64,000 nt of DNA from Jacaranda mimosifolia (GCA_018894105.1 CM032132.1:28013379-28077378), one strand, 5' to 3'; positions 46,054 through 57,944 are shown, counted from the first letter of the stretch. Notes: generated by a model not told the origin, from the letters alone. Numbers and translations: made by a program.

Positions 46054-46900
46054 TGATGGTAGTATAAACAGCTTGATAGTATACTGGGTTGTAATCCAAT
46101 CCAATTGATCGGGTGGATGGTTGAGAAAGAGGTTTGATGATGTAGTTGGGTCGAGTTCTACAATCAATAGCACACGTTAGGCTAGTTGAGGTGCCCTCGA
46201 CTAAAGCATTCCAACGCTCAAGTCAGTACTTAATCGACTAGAAGGTAATGTAGCAGAATAAGGGCTTTAAGATAAGCATCCCTTGTTGAAGGGTGGCAAT
46301 GGGGTATTTATAGCCCTTTTGGAGAGACTGATATGTCCATGATGCCCTTGTATATACAGAAAGGGTCTTTGTCTTCACCTGAGGACCCTTAGGTCTTCTC
46401 CATTTTGTGTACTATTTTAAGCAGCGCATTCTCTAGCTTCATAGGACATGACAGTACAAAGGAGGCGCATACTACCCTAGCACTGCAGAAAGGTGGTACT
46501 GGTGGAGGCACGCGTTATTAATACAAAGGCATGCCGTATGTCAAAGCATTTAATACAGCCGAGATATGGTTGCATCCGTCCGACCTCCTAGGGTCGAGAT
46601 GAACACTCGTCTGTGAGTCATCTATGCATGCTCTGGTTAAAATGATGGAACTCTGTTAGATTCAAATATCTCCATAGTTGAGTGCTGAATAAACATTATC
46701 GATCCAATTGACCATACTTTGGTTAACTGGGTAAGGTGTCGATACTTGTGCTGGTGGAAAGGCCTAGTGAGGTTGGGTCCGGTCAATAACCTAGTCGATC
46801 ACCAATGGACTAGGCATGATAGCGAATTGAGTTGTCCCACGTTATATCTTTTGCCTAGTCGAGTGTTATTGGGTTGGGCCTGTTGGGCTATCCAATATCA
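46054..46900 (-). repeat. Tat element 3' LTR
   Basis: Plus orientation tgatggtagtat...ccaatatca, matching 55,695-56,545. Minus-strand TATA box (TATAAATA) at 46,305-46,312. Confidence 0.88.
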
Positions 46901-47129
46901 TGAGTACTCTCCAGTCCTGATCGAGATGTTTGATGAGAAGGAATGGGAAGTAGCTGATTTGGGAAAACTAGATATGCTCGACGAGGAGCTTAACATGTTG
47001 GTAACATTTACATTTTGAAAATCGACCAGGGTTTCAGTGCATTTAATGCGACTGTTACGTTAGGCAATGATAAAAGGCAACCAGGTATCCGTTTATTTTA
47101 GCCGGTAGAGTTACCTGCTAGCTGAGGCC

Positions 47130-47137
47130 TATAAATA
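47130..47137 (+). promoter_or_regulatory. TATA box of the antisense accessory ORF
   Basis: tataaata within 'gaggcctataaataggagc', on the strand opposite to the element's pol genes and about 150 bp before the coding signal of the accessory ORF. A CT-rich leader follows. A separate promoter is expected because this ORF cannot be translated from the genomic RNA. Confidence 0.6.
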
Positions 47138-47279
47138 GGAGCAGTGAAAATTTTTCATTTACACATTTACAGCATCCTAAGAGGTCAAGATTGAGATTTC
47201 ACTGCTCTCTTCGCTAGTCGAACTTACTTTAATCTCCTTAACTATAAGTCTGCTGCAATCTTAGCAAGTTTAATTATTC

Positions 47280-48440
47280 TTTATTTCGACAATATATCCT
47301 TTAACAAACATGCTGAGAGTGTTTGGTGAAAAGAGTTAGGGGCAGTAATAGTGAAGAGACTCGATCGGATGTTCAACCAAGAAGGTAGATAGCTTGACTA
47401 GCTTCTAGTGAATCTTCTAGTGATAACTCAACTTCTTCTAGTAGTTCGAGTGATACTCAAGGTGACGCTAGAGGCGGGGCTGGGCCAAGTGAACCTCTCG
47501 TATCTCGTGGTCGGTTATTTACACAGTGAAATTATTTCCAAGATCACAAGTAGGGATCTCGAGTTAATTAAGTAGTTCTATCATATTTCCCCAGGGTTCG
47601 AGCTGATCATCCCTAGTCCTGCTGATAGGATGCATCGACCTTCAGTCGGTTGCATCATTGTATTCGGGGAGGCTCTGAAGTGTGGGTTCAGGTTTTCCCT
47701 TGCACAATCTATAGTCGACCTCCTAACTGGTCTTCAAGTCTATATGACCTAACTACTTCCAAATTGTTTTTCAACTTTCCACAGCTTTGTGGTTTAATGT
47801 TAATACATAACCAACCTCCAACTTTTACTAATTTCTCAAATCTCCTCCATCTCCTGATGTCTCAAAAGTTGGGTAGCATCGAGGACTTAGGCTTTTATTA
47901 CCTCATAGCCCACCTTCGTCAAAAGTTTTTGGTTACTCCCTCTTTGTCCCATGGCCAAGAGTGAAAAAAGCACTACTTCTATATTCAAGTGCTAGGTAGG
48001 GTCAGTTTAACATTCCGATGGGGTGGTGGAGGGGCACGTCGAGATGCTAGGGAATGAGAACCTTACCTGGCCCAACACTTTTATTCGAGACTTGACTCAG
48101 TTTGGTCAAATGGAAGCGTCAAGATACATCGAGGAGAGGAACTTGTTGCTAGGTAGGTGATCTGCCTGCTGATGCTCGATTAGGTAGGTACCACAGTCGA
48201 CCTGCATTAATTAATTTGTTTATTATGTTTAACTTTTTGATTGATGTTGATGTGTTTGCTTTGGTGTCTTTTCAGATCAAGCCAAAATTATGGACGACAC
48301 CATGCGCAAGCGATAACTTATCAGTAAAGGGCAAAGGAGCACCGTCAAGCAAATACTCATCGATAGGCAAGCTCCCCAGCTGCTCCACAGCCACAAGCAT
48401 TGATGCCTGCTCCTCAATCTACTCGGCTAGAGCCTATAGA
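47280..48440 (+). pseudogene. Antisense accessory ORF (aORF), 'putative gypsy type transposon' domain, decayed
   Basis: A Ser-rich N-terminal stretch (SESSSDNSTSSSSSSD, about 47,408-47,455) is followed by LIIPSPADRMHRPSVG and IIVFGEALKCGFRFSLAQ (about 47,598-47,710). These match the domain annotated in plants as putative gypsy-type transposon (PF04195 type). A plausible 123-nt intron runs from donor ag|gtaggt (48,153) to acceptor tttcag (48,275). The next exon starts IKPKLW or, in another frame, AKIMDDTMRKR and a Gln/Pro-rich tail. Stops and a frame change show decay. Its role in Tat elements is unknown; I infer the family from motifs only. Confidence 0.65.
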
Positions 48441-49117
48441 AGCAATATATAATTTTAAAACTTAAATATAAACATTAATGTCAATATATGATACATATCA
48501 TATATCGACAAATATTTTGTTAATATCATCATCATTCTCTATTCATCACAAATTTACAATTCAACTTCACACTTCACAGTTCACATTTTCACAATATCAC
48601 AATAATATTTCATCACAAATCACAACTCACAAAAGCATTAAATCGAAGCATTTGAATAAATTTGAAAATAAAACCAACAAAGTTTTCAAAGAAAATAATA
48701 ATTATCCCAATACATTACAAACTAAATCAAATATTCAATATCTAAAGTCTTACAAATTAGAACAAATACAAAACAATAACATAGGCATTAGACCGTAACA
48801 CTTCAAGACTTTAGTTCCTTCAAATATGCAAATGCAAGTATGCAATGTACTCTTCCAAGTTTCGATCTTTTCACGGTTTTCGCCTCACAAAAGTCAAAGA
48901 CACCCTAAAAAAGGAACTAAAGAAAGAATTAGAGTATTAGACAATATAAGAATTCAATACAAAAAAAATAAAATGTAAAAATCAAAGTAAAGTAATTAAA
49001 AAGCAATTACCTCTAATAAAATCACATCAATTCATCTCAATTCCTTGTACTTGCACTCGTACTACCAAGAATCAACTTAGATAACTCTGTAAAGGAAAAT
49101 AAAAAATCAAGTAGATA

Positions 49118-51497
49118 TTAAAGAAATAGTAAAATAGCAAATAATACAACTAAATTACTTGCCTCTTCATAGGTTATGTAAAATAATAATAAAGAAGTAC
49201 CTTTCTCAATTTGTTCAACATCTTGTATGTTTTCCTTAACAGATATTGGCTTAGTACCCCGATGAATCCAATTTTGAGTGCATATAAGGGCCTGAACGGT
49301 CATAGACAATAATGAACTCCTAAAAGCATGAAGAATGCACCCTGCTATACTAAATGCAGACTCAGAGACAACAGTGGAAACGGGAATTGCCAATACATCT
49401 CGAGCTAACTTGGATAAGATAGGAAACAAAGGAGCATTTATCCCCCATCACTGCAATATGTCAAAACGTTTTGTTGGCACAGCTCCATCATCTTCCTTAT
49501 CATCATCCTCAACCACTTCACCTAAGTATCTATCCAACTTCAATTTCACTTTCTCACCATCAATACCCTTCTTTTTCTTAAACCCATCAGTCAACTTATT
49601 TGTCACTGACACCTTCTTATCAGGATTGATCTTAGAAGTACTCATACTTGACCCCAAAATGGAAGAATTAAAAGACATACAAGTAGAGGCAGTAGTAGGA
49701 CTCGAAACAACATCTGTATCACTATATATTCTTTTATACTCCTCAAATAGTTGTTTCATGCCCTTCATAACCTCATCTTTTAACTCATCTCTAACAAACT
49801 TATCATCATAAACTTGATCAAAATGTATAGCTAACAAACTCTATTTTTCTAGGAGGATCAAGAATCACAGAATAAAATAAAATCTTGTTCATATTTTTAA
49901 CCGATCCATAATATTTATCAAATTTTTCCTTCATTCTTTTTGTCATCGATTTTAATTCCTCATCTTCTTGTTGTTCATACCACTCATTTAGAGTCATCAA
50001 GACAAGAGAAATATTTGTAAAAAGAACTCAAAACTTTCAAAGTAAGCTCAAAAAAATGATGAAATTTCAACAACACATCAGCTTTTCTCCAATCATTCAA
50101 AGTAGGAATACTAGCAGAAACATTTCCATCATCATCAACCTAAGAAAGATCATGCACATGATCCCTATCAACATCCTCAAATTGCATTAAAGGCCTTGTT
50201 CAAAGCAATTGCTACCTCCAACATCAAGTAGGTGGAATTCCACCTAGTAGGTACATCATGACATAATAATTTATTTGTTTGCAATTTTTCTTGCTCAACA
50301 CATTCAACAAATCTTTGATATCTTGCAGGAGAGCCTCTAATGTACCTCACAGCCCCTCTAATGCTTTCTATGGCAACATGCTCATCTTGCCCCTTCAACC
50401 TTTCTTGCATTACTAGGTTAAGTATATGTGCCATACATCTCATGTGTACATACTTTCCACCTAGTATACTATTACTCCATGAATTCAACCTCTTCATAAT
50501 TACACCTATTGTAACATCATTTGAGGAAGCATTATCCACAGTGATAGTAAAGACTTTCCCATCAATCCCCCACTCACACAAATATTTTTCAATAGCTTTT
50601 GCAATCTCATCCCTTTGTGACCACTAATTGGACGAAAATTCAAAAAAAAAATTATACAATGTCCAAGAAAAATCAATGAAATGAGCAGTCACAAACATAT
50701 AATTTACTCTCTAATTGATGTCCAAGTGTCAATAGTGATGGAAATTCTTTGGCAGGACTCCTTTAAAAAAGACTTAAGCTTCAACTTTTCATCCAAATAC
50801 ATGGTACCGATATTTTTAGCAATAATCTTTCAAGATGGAATCTTAAACATAGGACAAGCAACAGACATGAAATATCTAAAACCTTAGTTCTCAAAATGTT
50901 TGAAAGGGAGCTCATCAACTATCAACATAACAGACAATGCATTTGTAACTTTTTCTTGATCAAATTGCCAAGTGCCAAGTTGCTTTTCTGTTTTACTATC
51001 ACCAACACTAAAGAAACTTGTTTGCATTTGAAGTCGTCTCTGTTTAGTTTCTACTTCATGAGGCTTCTTTTTGCAATTGAAATAGTGGTTTCTAAGGCCA
51101 TTAGTTCCATGTTTTCTTGGAGTGGCTATAATTTTCACCCTGCAATAATTACAAATACCCTTCACTTGTTGGACCCCATGTTTATCTTTAAAATTTACCT
51201 TCTTAAAATGTAACTAATGCAGTGACCTACTATCATACTATCGTTTCTTAGGGTTAAATCACTTTCAATCTCGTTCTCATTCATGTCATCAATATGTTCA
51301 TCTTGATTCTCATCTATATCAATATTATTCTTCTCCAGATCCACATCCATGTTCACTTTGTCAATCGGAAAACTTTGTTCACTTACCTCTTTGGAGGCTG
51401 AAGTGGAAAATGTCTTCTTATTTACTCCAGTGGCAACATAATGTGAATCATCTCCATAACCAAAAGTATCCATCTCGTTATCTACAATTGGAAACAA
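49118..51497 (-). pseudogene. hAT transposase (BED zinc finger, RICESLEEPER-like), broken
   Basis: Minus-strand pieces in transposase order. First an acidic N-terminus (51,195-51,497), then a BED finger CNYCRVKI...GLRNHYFNC (51,070-51,160). The RNase-H-like core has EWGIDGKVFTITVDNASSND (catalytic Asp, near 50,530), MRCMAHILNLVMQERLK and HDVPTRWNSTYLMLE. Next come a middle part (KMKEKFDKYYGS-like, ILDPPRK; 49,818-50,000) and a linker. The C-terminal dimerisation region has LAIPVSTVVSESAFS and ALICTQNWI (49,118-49,429). At least four stops or frame changes separate them. It would cut and paste hAT ends; this copy cannot. Confidence 0.88.
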
Positions 51498-52279
51498 AAT
51501 TGTATTAAATTAATTAGCCATTCTCATAACTTTAAAATGAATAAGAATGTAATCTATTTAAAATCAACAACTTATTGAAATTGTGGAACTTTAACTTAAT
51601 TTTCAAAAGAAAAACTCTCTAATCATTTTGTCAAACACATTGTGGGTATATAGAATTTATTAGTAGACCAACACAAAATACTCATCCCCACCCACAATAA
51701 ATTGCTATTTCCTTATATTTATACATTATTTAGGAAGAGAATTAAACTTTCACATACATATGATTCCAAATCATAAGAAAAAATAAAAAGAAAATTTTTG
51801 CAACAAAATAAAAAACCCATCTAAACTTTAAAATTTTTATTTAAATACTTTTAAATATGAAAAAGGGCACAGACTTACAAATCCTTTTGTAAATGCCGAA
51901 CCGCTGAGCGCCAAAGAAAATCGGGAGTGAAGTTCTGTTTTGGGTTTCCTACTTTCCTTTGCAATGTTTCTGACTTTCTGCCATTTTCTCTAAAGTTTTT
52001 GCCTGCTCTTCTCTACTCTCTCACTCTCTTTACCCGTGTGTTAGGACTTAAGTGTTAACTTTGTTAGGCCTTTTTTTCCCCCTATTTTATTGGTAATGAC
52101 CTAATGGGTAATGGGCTATTAATCTATTAGTTGTTTAAATTTCTTTCCCAATTCAGGTTGAGCTTAGGGTACTGAAGTGAGTCCAAAAACCTCAAACCCA
52201 AAATAATAGCCCAGAATACTTCAATTAAACGTATAAAATATAATAATTAAAAATATAATTAATTCTTTTTAAATAGAAT

Positions 52280-52434
52280 GGGGGTACCCAATTGAGTATC
52301 GGGTACCCTACCCCAATACCCGATACCCAACCCCCAAATTTTTGGGTACCCCCATAAATACCCATTCGATTTTAGGGACTAAAAATATCCGACTCGAACG
52401 GGAAATACCCGATAAGGACGGGTCGGACACCCCT
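52280..52434 (-). repeat. hAT right terminal and subterminal repeats
   Basis: The terminus cggacacccct is preceded by five or more short motifs of the form gggtaccc, cgggta or acccgata in both orientations (for example near 52,284, 52,302, 52,318 and 52,345). Such clusters are the usual transposase-binding region of hAT elements. Confidence 0.7.
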
Positions 52435-52441
52435 AAACCCG

Positions 52442-53620
52442 AACCTGATGCCAATTCTTATTTGTGGATTTGCTTCTATTCCCCTTTCACTAACCATATA
52501 GCCCAAGAACTTCCCCCTTTTACCCCGAACGTACACTTGTCGGGATTAAGTTTCATGCCAAATGCTCTAAATATGGAAAATGTGTGACTGAGTCGGTTAA
52601 GTAGTTTTGCTCTTTTTTTGTTTTAACAGTCATGTCATCTACATAGACCTCGTGGTCCTTCCGATTTCATTTTTGAACATAAAGTTCACAAGTCTTAGGT
52701 ATGTTGCACCTGCATTTTTGAGCCCAAAAGGCATGACCAGAAAGTAGTATACCCCATTAGGGACCACAAATGAGGTTTTGCCCCTATCCTTAGGGGGCAT
52801 AAAAATTTGATAATAGCCTTGGAATGCATCCATCATACTTAAAAGATCACAACTAGCAGTAGAATCAACTAATAAATCTATGTGAGGCAACGGGTAAGGG
52901 TCTTTGGAACAAGCTTTATTCAAATCAGTGAAGTTATTACACATTCTCTATTTTCCCTTATTCTTAGGGATGAGGACTACATTACAAAGCCAACTAGGAT
53001 ATTGAATTTCCAAAATGTATCCTGCCTCTAAGAGCTTGTTGACCTTTTTCTCAATTATCTAGCATCTTTCAGCATTGAAGGACCTGGTCTTTTGCTTAAC
53101 TGGCTTGAATGAGGGGTCCATGTTCAGGTGGTAGAAGATGATACTAAGGTTGATTCCCTTGAGGTCGGAAGCTTTCTAGGCAAAAACATCAATATTCTTT
53201 TTGAGAAAATTGACCATTAAGCATTCCATGTTGCTCCCCATATCAGTGCCAATCCCCGTGGTCTTGTTAGGATTCCCAGGCTTGAGCTCGATGGTCTTGA
53301 ACTCCCTAACGGGTTCGACCCTAGTGTCCTCCAACTTGCTCTTCGTGTTTTGTTGTCCCTCATCGGGTTTTGTTACTAGAACGTCTCCCGAGGGTTTCAG
53401 TTTTAGTCTAGTCTTTTGTTCGTTTACCTCAATCGAGATGGTGTAACACCACTAAGCTTTCTTCATATTGCAAAGCAATTCGCCATTCCCAGCGACTGTC
53501 AAAAATTTGACCTTCATATGGTAGGTTGAGATAATGGCCTTGCAGTCATTCAATGCTGGTCGTCCAATCATAGCATTATAAGAAAATGGTGCATCAATGA
53601 CTAGGTAGTTGACCATGAGT
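52442..53620 (-). pseudogene. Tat reverse transcriptase, truncated by hAT
   Basis: From the 5' side: a protease-RT linker (FKTIELKPGNPNKTTGIG), HLNMDPSFKPVKQKTRSF, LLEAGYILEIQYPSWL, MCNNFTDLNKACSKDPYPLP, LLSMMDAFQGYYQI (first catalytic Asp), VMPFGLKNAGATYLRLVN, then a frame change into MT remnants and KLNPDKCTFGV with a Gly-Ile-Glu-Ala-Asn-Pro segment, where hAT begins. The second catalytic YVDD region (near 52,630) is degraded to stops. RNase H and integrase do not follow. The motifs are typical of Tat/retrosat-type Ty3 elements. Confidence 0.87.
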
Positions 53621-53628
53621 GTTCTTTA

Positions 53629-54051
53629 TTAGGGTGCCTCCCTAAATAAAGTGGATAGGTTTATAGACCCTTTAAGGATAATCTCAGATCCTCCGAATCT
53701 GACCAACGGGGTGCGCACATGCCCGAACTTCAGCTTTTCTATGTTCATTCTCTTTAGTATCGACGAGAAAACTATATTCGTAGAATTACGGTTGTCGACT
53801 AAAACTTTCATGACCTCAAAGTTAGCAATCTCAACTGATAGGACAAGGGGGTAATTCAGTTTATTGTCAGTGTCTAGGCTCCCAAGATGTGAGAGGTCAG
53901 CGTCAGAAAATGAGATGGACTCTGAACTGGTGAAAAGTTGGTAGACTATTTTGATTGAAGATGACTTAGTCGAATCCAACCTCCTTTGGTTTTGTCTCCT
54001 TGCTAACTCGGGGTCCCCTACCATCGGGCTTCCAGCAATAGTGTCGATCAC
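53629..54051 (-). pseudogene. Tat protease (retropepsin-like)
   Basis: Frame of about 140 residues with VMKVLVDNRNSTNIVFSSIL, in the place of the LVDxGSSxxILF retropepsin motif (the Gly is Arg here), and further on LVRFGGSEIILKGSINLST, corresponding to the LxGFxGE...GxIxLP strand. It is in order between gag and RT. The Gly-to-Arg change beside the catalytic Asp would probably harm activity. Confidence 0.8.
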
Positions 54052-54313
54052 TTATCTGAAGGGTGGGGACAGATCATGAGTGGGCTTCTTTCCTTTGTCT
54101 TCTTTCCTCAGGCTAATTAACTTTTCTCTACGGGAAGTCTGGTTAGTTTGACCAATTTCTTATCTGGCTTTTTCATCTACAAAAATTTTCAAATGTTCTT
54201 GTTGAATTAGCCTTTTAATCTGATCGTGCAGATTAAAACAGTCATCCGTGTCATGGCCTTTTTACCTGTGGAATGATAATATTTTTTGGATATCTTCATC
54301 TTTTCAGTTTCAG

Positions 54314-55600
54314 TCAACTTCCTGGGCTTCTTAAGGAGGTTGTGTGCTGAATGGCAAATAGTGCCTCATTTCTAGAAGTGTTCAATGGGGTGTAGTTATG
54401 AAATTGTTTGATGGGAGATCGATGACCATCCTTGTGTTGCCTATTATCTTTCTCCTTGGCCTTCTTCTTGTCGGTGTCTGGATTGCCATATTTGAGTCTA
54501 TTTATATCCTCCTGAGTCATGTACCTCTTAGCGAGGTCGAGTAGCTCTTCCATTGTCCTCGATCTCTCTTGGACCAGTGCATTGGCGCATTCTTTATGCT
54601 AAAGACCTAGTAATAACACGTTGATCAGAAACTCTATTCGGGGATTATCAATCTTCAACACTTTAATGTTGAATCTGGTGAAAAAATCTTGAAGAAACTC
54701 TCCATCGTTCTTCTTAACTGCGTGCAAATGAGTATAAGGTAGTTTTGCTTTCCTTCGACTAGCAAATTGGTGGAGAAACTTATTGCAAAGCTGGTCATAT
54801 GAGTAAATTGACGCTGGTTCCAACTTGACAAACCAGCCGAGTGCAATACACTGAAATGTTGTGACTAGTATCTTTGTATGGATGTACTCATTATGCCCGT
54901 GGAATTGCATCATGTGTTTGAATTGGGGTAAGTGCTCATTCGGGTTGGATGAGCTATCATATTTGGGTATGCAGGTCAGAACCTTGGCATTAACAAATAT
55001 GCGCTGGTCGATTATTTCTTGGACAAAAGGTGATTCTCGCTTGCAGCAAAATCGGGATGCACTATCATAATGGGAGTTCCTTTCAGTATTCCTCCTGGAG
55101 ATCTTTTATAGGCATCTGTTCAATTGTTGCACTTGGTGGGATACTTATTCCCATTCTTCTCGATCAACTTGGGGCAAATTTCTGTTCATCTGAGGTCTTG
55201 ACGCTCGACCTTATTACGCTGTTGGGCTCGAACGAGTCGGGCAAGGTGATCTACTGAATCAACCACTTTTTCCCTAGGGTTAGGTCGCGTTTATTCCCAT
55301 GGAAAACGTCCTAGGGCTATCCTCTCGTCAGATAGGGAGACGTCTTATCTCTGGTCTGCCCTTATCTTCCCTTGGGGGCCTTTCTTCATGTTGCGAAGGT
55401 TGGATGGTGGCATTGGTGGTTGGTCCGAGCTTATTTTGTCGCTTGTTGAGGGCAGCTGATAGTTGAGCTGAAATCTGAGTTGAAATTTGCTTGCTTGTTA
55501 GTTGTATGAGCTGAGGCATAGTCAAGGTTACTACTTGTTCTAGTTGGGAGCTGGTTCCAACCATATTTTGTTCTTGTTGGGGTCGAGGAGGAGAGGTTAG
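54314..55600 (-). pseudogene. Tat gag, disrupted
   Basis: Pieces in gag order: an N-terminal Gln/Thr-rich segment (55,328-55,564), then the conserved retrotransposon gag domain (FQCIALGWFVKLEPASIYSY, LCNKFLHQFAS, LQDFFTRFN, 54,599-54,913) and a C-terminal basic part (LLDLAKRYMTQEDINR, then KKKAKEKDNRQHKDG, 54,314-54,553) that would bind RNA. Stops between the pieces. No CCHC knuckle was seen, as in many Tat gags. Confidence 0.82.
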
Positions 55601-55674
55601 GGATCTTCTATTTTCCCATCTCTTAGAAATGGCTCGCCTTGTGTTAACTATCTTATCTCAGTTACGGACTCAAT

Positions 55675-55692
55675 TTCCCACAGATAGCGCCA
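55675..55692 (-). promoter_or_regulatory. Tat primer-binding site
   Basis: On the minus strand TGGCGCTATCTGTGGGAA follows the 5' LTR after two bases. It is very close to the TGGCGCCGTCTGTGGGAA phrase found at this position in many plant Tat-type elements. It fixes orientation and the inner LTR edge. Confidence 0.82.
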
Positions 55693-55694
55693 AA

Positions 55695-56545
55695 TGATGG
55701 TGGTATGAATAGTTTAATAGTATATTGGGCTGTGATCTAATCCAATCAACCGGGTGGATGGTTGAGAAAGAGGTTTGATGATGTAGTTGGGTCAAATCCT
55801 ACAACCAATAGCACACGTTAGGCTAGCAGATGTGCCCTCGGTTAAGGTACTCCAATGCTGAAGTCAATGCTTAATCGACTAGAATGTAAAGTAGCAGAAT
55901 GAGGGCTTTGAGTGATAATAAGCATACTTTGTTGAAGGGTGGTAATAGGGTACTTATAGCCTTTTTGGAGAGATTGATATGTCTTTGATGCCCTTGCATA
56001 TATAAAAAGGGCCTTTGTTTTCACTTGAGGACCCTTAGTTTTTCTCCATTTTGTGCACTATTCCAGGTGGTGCTTCCTCCACTTCATAGGACATTATGGT
56101 ACAAAAGAGGCGTACACTACCGTGGTGCCGCAGAAAGGTGGTACTAGTGGAGGCACCTATCATTAATGTGGAGGCATGCCGCTTGTCAGAGCTTTCAATG
56201 CGGCAGAGAGGTGGTCGCGTTCGTTCAACCTCCTAGGGTGGAGATGAACACTCACTTGTGAGTCATCTGCGTGTGCTCTGGTCGAAACGATGGAACTCTG
56301 TTGGATTCAAATGTCTCCCTAGTTGAGTGCTGAATAAACATTCTTGATCTGATCGACCATACTCTGGTCTACTGGGCAAGGTGTCGATACTTGTGCTGGC
56401 GGAAAGGCCCATTGAGGTTAGGTTCAGTCGATATCTTGGTTGATCACCAATGGGCTGGGCCTAATAGCCAATTAGGTTGTCCCACGTCATATCTTTTACC
56501 TGATCGAGTGTTATTGGATTGGGCATATTGGACTATCTCATATCA
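55695..56545 (-). repeat. Tat element 5' LTR
   Basis: Matches 46,054-46,900 along its length with scattered substitutions. Its TATA position (55,951-55,958) has changed to TATAAGTA. Its outer edge at 56,545 lies upstream of SAC9, with transcription directed away from that gene. Confidence 0.88.
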
Positions 56546-57944
56546 TACTTATTTTTAAAAATTTACAAAGTGATAAAAAGTACATAGTTTCTTTTCTTGA
56601 CATCTTATAAGCTACACTACCATGTAGAATCAATTAAAATTTAGAGCTATATAAAGTATAAACTATATTATATCTAAATATATAAAGAATTTATCATCGG
56701 AATCACTTTAATATTATATAAATTCTAAAAACAATAGAAATTTATAAAATATTTAAAATAAGTTAAAGTGTTAAACCGTATATAGTTCTTCAAGCTTTGT
56801 TTGAATTTATTGTCATTTAGCTTGTAACAAAATAAAATAGAGAGGCCTTCCGCATAAACGAGCTTATAGAAAGTTGATTCATTGTTCAGCCCGTCAAGTT
56901 GTACCTCACCTGCAGATGCAACGTACAATTCAATCTCTCTCCACCTACTGATGCAATCTTCCTGCAAATTCTTCATTCCTTTCGAGATACACACACGGGT
57001 GCGTGTTTGGATATTTTTCTTTAGAATTATTTGGATCTGTTTTCGATGTTGAATTGTTCTTCGTTGAATACTCGATCCATTTTACTTCTTGGAAAAGTCG
57101 TATTGGATATCAGAGTCACTATGATGACGGAATGATCATCAAATTGAAGTCTTTTTAGTAGTATTTTTTTTTCCCTAAAATGGATTCTAGATCTTTCTCT
57201 GACAACTCGAAGCATCTAATTGAATTGATGTGTCGGTTAATTTCTGTTATCATAATTTCAACCGTGATAAATTTTTTGTAGTGGGGTTTGTCTATTTCTG
57301 TGCAATTGTTTTTTTGGGCCTCTTCAGTGTAACCTTCACCCTTTGATTTTGGAAATGAACTGCATTTTGGTATATATGATATGCTTATAGTCAAAGGAAC
57401 TACAAATATTAAGATATGCAGTTCTTTATTTCTATGTAAACTACTGAAGGGGGGTGGAGGTATAAAAAACTTATTGTCTATAATAAAGCTGGAGCTGGAA
57501 AACTCGGATTCCAGAATATTTGCTTGAGCAGATTAGGGAAATGATTATTGACTTTACATATTCTTAATTTAGTTGCATTTGTGCTCTTGTCATCTGGCAT
57601 GCTGTGATCATTTCATACCATACATCTAGAAACTTAGGGCCTTAAACTGGAAAAAATTTCTGTTCCTCTGATGGCCATATATCTGCATGTTATTGGTTAA
57701 AATTTTGTGCTTTTCAGTTATCTTCGGATTGTTACCCGATTAAAATGGTGCACAAGTAAATTATAAAGAAAACTTTGCTTCAATGGTTATGCTTTCTAGT
57801 TTTCTGTGCAACTTAGACTAAGGCATATCAACAAAGAAAAGGTGTAAGGAGCATTTTTACCTGTGTATCTAGCCTGTTCTGGTGTTAGTTCATACCTGTT
57901 TATCTAGCCTTAATTAACTTCACTCTGTTTCCTTTTGTCCTCAG
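56546..57944 (+). promoter_or_regulatory. Probable SAC9 promoter, first non-coding exon and leader intron
   Basis: The text changes from AT-rich DNA to a CT-rich, leader-like stretch at about 56,930-57,000 ('caatctctctccacc', 'cttcattcctttcgag'), a plausible transcription start zone. A 3' splice site (ccttttgtcctcag) at 57,931-57,944 precedes the exon holding the start codon, so an intron in the 5' leader is likely. The donor and the exact start cannot be set from sequence alone. Confidence 0.5.

Larger units (their letters stand above)
48441..52434 (-). mobile_element. hAT transposon, left end missing, nested in Tat RT
   Basis: The right end reads ...gacgggtcggacacccct, which inverted (AGGGGTGTCCGACCC) is a typical plant hAT terminus. 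It interrupts the Tat RT just after IEANPQ-like codons. Subterminal 'gggtaccc/cgggta' motifs crowd 52,280-52,410. The transposase gene lies inside on the minus strand. No matching inverted end is visible between 48,440 and 49,100, and the Tat sequence does not resume there as RT, so the left boundary given here is only where aORF sequence stops. Confidence 0.8.
46054..56545 (-). mobile_element. Ty3/gypsy Tat-lineage retrotransposon with antisense ORF and nested hAT
   Basis: LTRs at 46,054-46,900 and 55,695-56,545 match along their length. A primer-binding site next to the right LTR gives minus orientation. Order from the 5' side: gag (54.3-55.6), protease (53.6-54.05), RT (52.4-53.6), hAT insertion (about 48.4-52.43), then a plus-strand accessory ORF (47.3-48.4) before the 3' LTR. 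RNase H and integrase are missing. Flanks aactt and tactt agree in four of five bases as the target duplication. An antisense ORF in this position is typical of some Tat elements. Inactive. Confidence 0.9.

Noticed and set aside
48478..48798. 106-codon plus-strand frame rich in Ser, Thr, His and Asn
   Set aside because: AT-rich non-coding DNA near the hAT 3' side. Composition is low complexity and there is no domain.
46054..56545. Endogenous pararetrovirus or viral insertion
   Set aside because: Gag, protease and RT motifs, LTRs, the primer-binding site and a target-like duplication all fit a Ty3/Tat retrotransposon. No movement-protein or coat-type signal was seen.
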